Source of the DNA: DATKSS01 sp049582065
Lineage (GTDB): Bacteria; Chloroflexota; Dormibacteria; Dormibacterales; Dormibacteraceae
Length of the DNA stretch: 6,198 nucleotides
NCBI GenBank assembly: GCA_049582065.1
Contig: JBAUTF010000353.1
Coordinates: forward strand, 1-6,198
Direction of reading: 5' to 3'
Below are positions 5,047 to 6,198 of the stretch, in pieces. The notes under the pieces are model-generated. The model did no database searches. It saw only the letters and a list, made by a program, of their open reading frames with translations, and was not told where the DNA came from. The position numbers were made by a program, and so were the translations under genes. Each line of letters starts with the position of its first letter. The stretch's first letter is position 1.

Positions 5047-5666
5047 CGTCGCGCATCGGCGTCGTCGCTGACACGCACTGTCCCGAGTTCGCCGGCCGGC
5101 TCCCGCCAAGGCTGAGCGAGGTCCTCCAGGGCGTCGACCTGATCCTCCACGCGGGAGACATCAACGAAGCCTCGACGCTCACCGAGCTCGAGCGCATCGC
5201 GCCCGTCGAGGCGGTGCGCGGGGACCACGACACCGCGCTCGCCTCGCTGCCCCGGAGTCGCGAGGTCACGGTGGAGGGCAAGAAGATCGTCGTCATCCAC
5301 GGCGATCGCAGCCGCTGGTTCGAGGAGCCGGAGACGCTGCTCTGGACGCTCAGCCTCGGCTATTTTCATCCTCACTCGGGATTGGCCCGTTCGCTCCGCC
5401 GCCGCTTTCCGGGCGCCGACGTGATCGTCTTCGGCCACACCCATCGCGTCCACTCCGAGATGATCGACGGCGCACTGCTCTTCAATCCAGGGGGCGTCCA
5501 CCAGTGGAACCCGGCCACCGCCGGCCGCCGGCTCGCCCAGCATCCGGGGTGGTTCGAATGGTGCTGGCTGCAGGTCGCGCGGCACCTGCGGAGCTATCCG
5601 CAGCCTTCAATCGGCATCCTGGAGGTCGGGCCCGGCGGAGTGATTCCGAAAGTCATCCCACTCTGA
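5043..5666 (+). CDS. YfcE/MJ0936-type metallophosphoesterase
   Basis: This 207-residue cytoplasmic protein belongs to the calcineurin-like Metallophos_2 group, which hydrolyses phosphodiesters or phosphomonoesters with two metal ions. Motifs in order are IGVVADTH with D10 and H12, LHAGDI with D39, RGDHD at 59-63, VIHGD with H86, and FGHTHRVHSE with H132 and H134, followed by FNPGG. The third motif is normally GN-x-D; here position 61 is Asp instead of the Asn that usually binds metal and contacts phosphate. An extra segment at 91-124, with WFEEPETLLWTLSLGYFHPH and an Arg-rich patch, lengthens the protein beyond the usual 160-180 residues, as does the C-terminal tail. The GTG start overlaps the MFS stop (GTGA), so translation is coupled to the exporter. 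The substrate and its link to export are unknown. Confidence 0.88.
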   Translation: MTSRIGVVADTHCPEFAGRLPPRLSEVLQGVDLILHAGDINEASTLTELERIAPVEAVRGDHDTALASLPRSREVTVEGKKIVVIHGDRSRWFEEPETLLWTLSLGYFHPHSGLARSLRRRFPGADVIVFGHTHRVHSEMIDGALLFNPGGVHQWNPATAGRRLAQHPGWFEWCWLQVARHLRSYPQPSIGILEVGPGGVIPKVIPL

Positions 5667-5684
5667 TCGCTAGAGTCTTTTTCC

Positions 5685-6198
5685 GTGGCCGAGATCACGT
5701 ATCGAGAGGCGACCCTGTAAGACGCCGACCTGGCGGCGGACATCATGACAGCCTCCTTTCCCACCCTTCCCCAGGATCCCGTGATCACGCGCTACCGGTG
5801 GGAGCAGCCGCGCCGCGGATATGCGCGCGGCCGCTATATCGCCGAACACGACGGCCGGCCGATCGCATTCCTTGCCTGGATGCATGGACCCTGGGCCGAG
5901 CTCCCTGACAGGCACTGCGAGATCGAGGTGTGGCTCGACCGATCGATGCTGGGCGAAAACCTCCTCGAGCCGATGTGGTCCTGGATCGAGGCCAGGGCCC
6001 TGGCAGAGGGCTCGGGCTTGCTCCTGGCCTATGCCGGCGAGGACGAGCCCGAGATGTTGGATGCCCTCGCTGCGCTGGGCTATGAGCGTGACCGCCTCGA
6101 CAGGGTCTGGGAGCTGGACCTCGGGGTCCACGGCAAGCGCCTGGCCGACGAGGCGCACCGGGCACGGGAAAGAATGCGGGCGGAGTCCATCGAGCTGG
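5685..6198 (+). pseudogene. GNAT acetyltransferase, interrupted by an in-frame TAA, cut by window edge
   Basis: From a GTG at 5685 the frame reads MAEITYREATL, then TAA (5718-5720), then DADLAADIMTASFP and continues open to the window end, about 159 codons. The sequence across the stop is the classic GNAT N-terminus R-x-A-T-x-x-D-A-D, so a single change from a sense codon such as GAA explains the stop. Downstream are AEHDGRPIAFLAWM (strands 2-3), a degenerate acetyl-CoA loop around LDRSMLGENLLEPM, and DALAALGYERDRLDRVWELD, the usual GNAT C-terminus. The following helical segment resembles the linker to a second GNAT domain, as in tandem GNAT proteins. The gene starts 18 nt after the metallophosphoesterase stop with no clear ribosome binding site. 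Translation could instead restart at the ATG at 5745, giving a protein without the first strand. Pseudogene, readthrough and sequencing error are all possible. Confidence 0.65.

Noticed and set aside
3915..5109. Long frames in other phases and on the minus strand across the plus-strand MFS gene
   Set aside because: Their translations are Arg/Gly/His-rich shadows of the exporter, which itself shows membrane helices and motif A.
5671..5676. TAGAGT as a -10 element for a leaderless start of the GNAT gene at 5685
   Set aside because: The spacing of 8 nt fits, but there is no -35 and a TANNNT match alone is expected by chance. It is also only 4 nt from the upstream stop.
5670..6165. Minus-strand frames opposite the GNAT region
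   Set aside because: The plus-strand frame carries GNAT family patterns on both sides of the TAA; the minus-strand frames show no family pattern.
1..6198. CRISPR arrays, tRNA or rRNA genes
   Set aside because: I saw no regularly spaced direct repeats, no tRNA-like cloverleaf arms with a TTCGAATC-type core, and no conserved rRNA segments.

Overview
The window is GC-rich bacterial DNA, dense in genes, with GTG starts and genes that abut or overlap. The gene types (IS481-type insertion sequence, DUF2089/DUF4097 pair, two MFS exporters, tandem-type GNAT) and the likely leaderless promoters would suit a soil actinobacterium or a Chloroflexota/Dormibacterota-like lineage. This is a weak inference from composition and gene content; nothing here fixes the taxon.

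Layout, left to right. Positions 1-128 hold no gene I can support. Positions 133-1194 are an apparently complete IS481-family insertion sequence: one minus-strand DDE transposase, imperfect terminal inverted repeats, and CTAG directly outside each end. It lies about 25 bp beyond the stop codon of a minus-strand operon that reads right to left from 3740 to 1223. That operon encodes a DUF4097 beta-repeat protein with a short helical N-terminal motif, a DUF2089 zinc-ribbon/helix-turn-helix protein carrying a related helical motif at its C-terminus, a 28-codon candidate small ORF with a near-ideal ribosome binding site, and an MFS_3-type exporter of 424 residues.

An 85-bp AT-rich divergent promoter region (3741-3825) separates this operon from a plus-strand pair: a second MFS exporter (406 residues, MdtG-like) and a YfcE-type metallophosphoesterase joined by a GTGA overlap. 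The minus-strand promoter (TTGACA, 18 bp, TCTAAT) ends 7 nt before the ATG, so its mRNA should be essentially leaderless. A perfect 8-bp inverted repeat with 21 bp between arm centres covers both promoter elements and looks like an operator. At the right edge, a GNAT acetyltransferase reading frame is interrupted by an in-frame TAA at its 12th codon and runs off the window.

The most interesting unit is the DUF4097-DUF2089-small ORF-exporter operon. I infer a one-operon sensing and export circuit: the DUF2089 protein would bind the palindrome, the DUF4097 protein would be its partner through the shared helical motif (compare LiaX/YvlB-type envelope-stress proteins), and the exporter would be the output. 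Gene structure, spacing, promoter and palindrome are visible in the sequence; the regulatory circuit and any envelope- or drug-stress role are inference.
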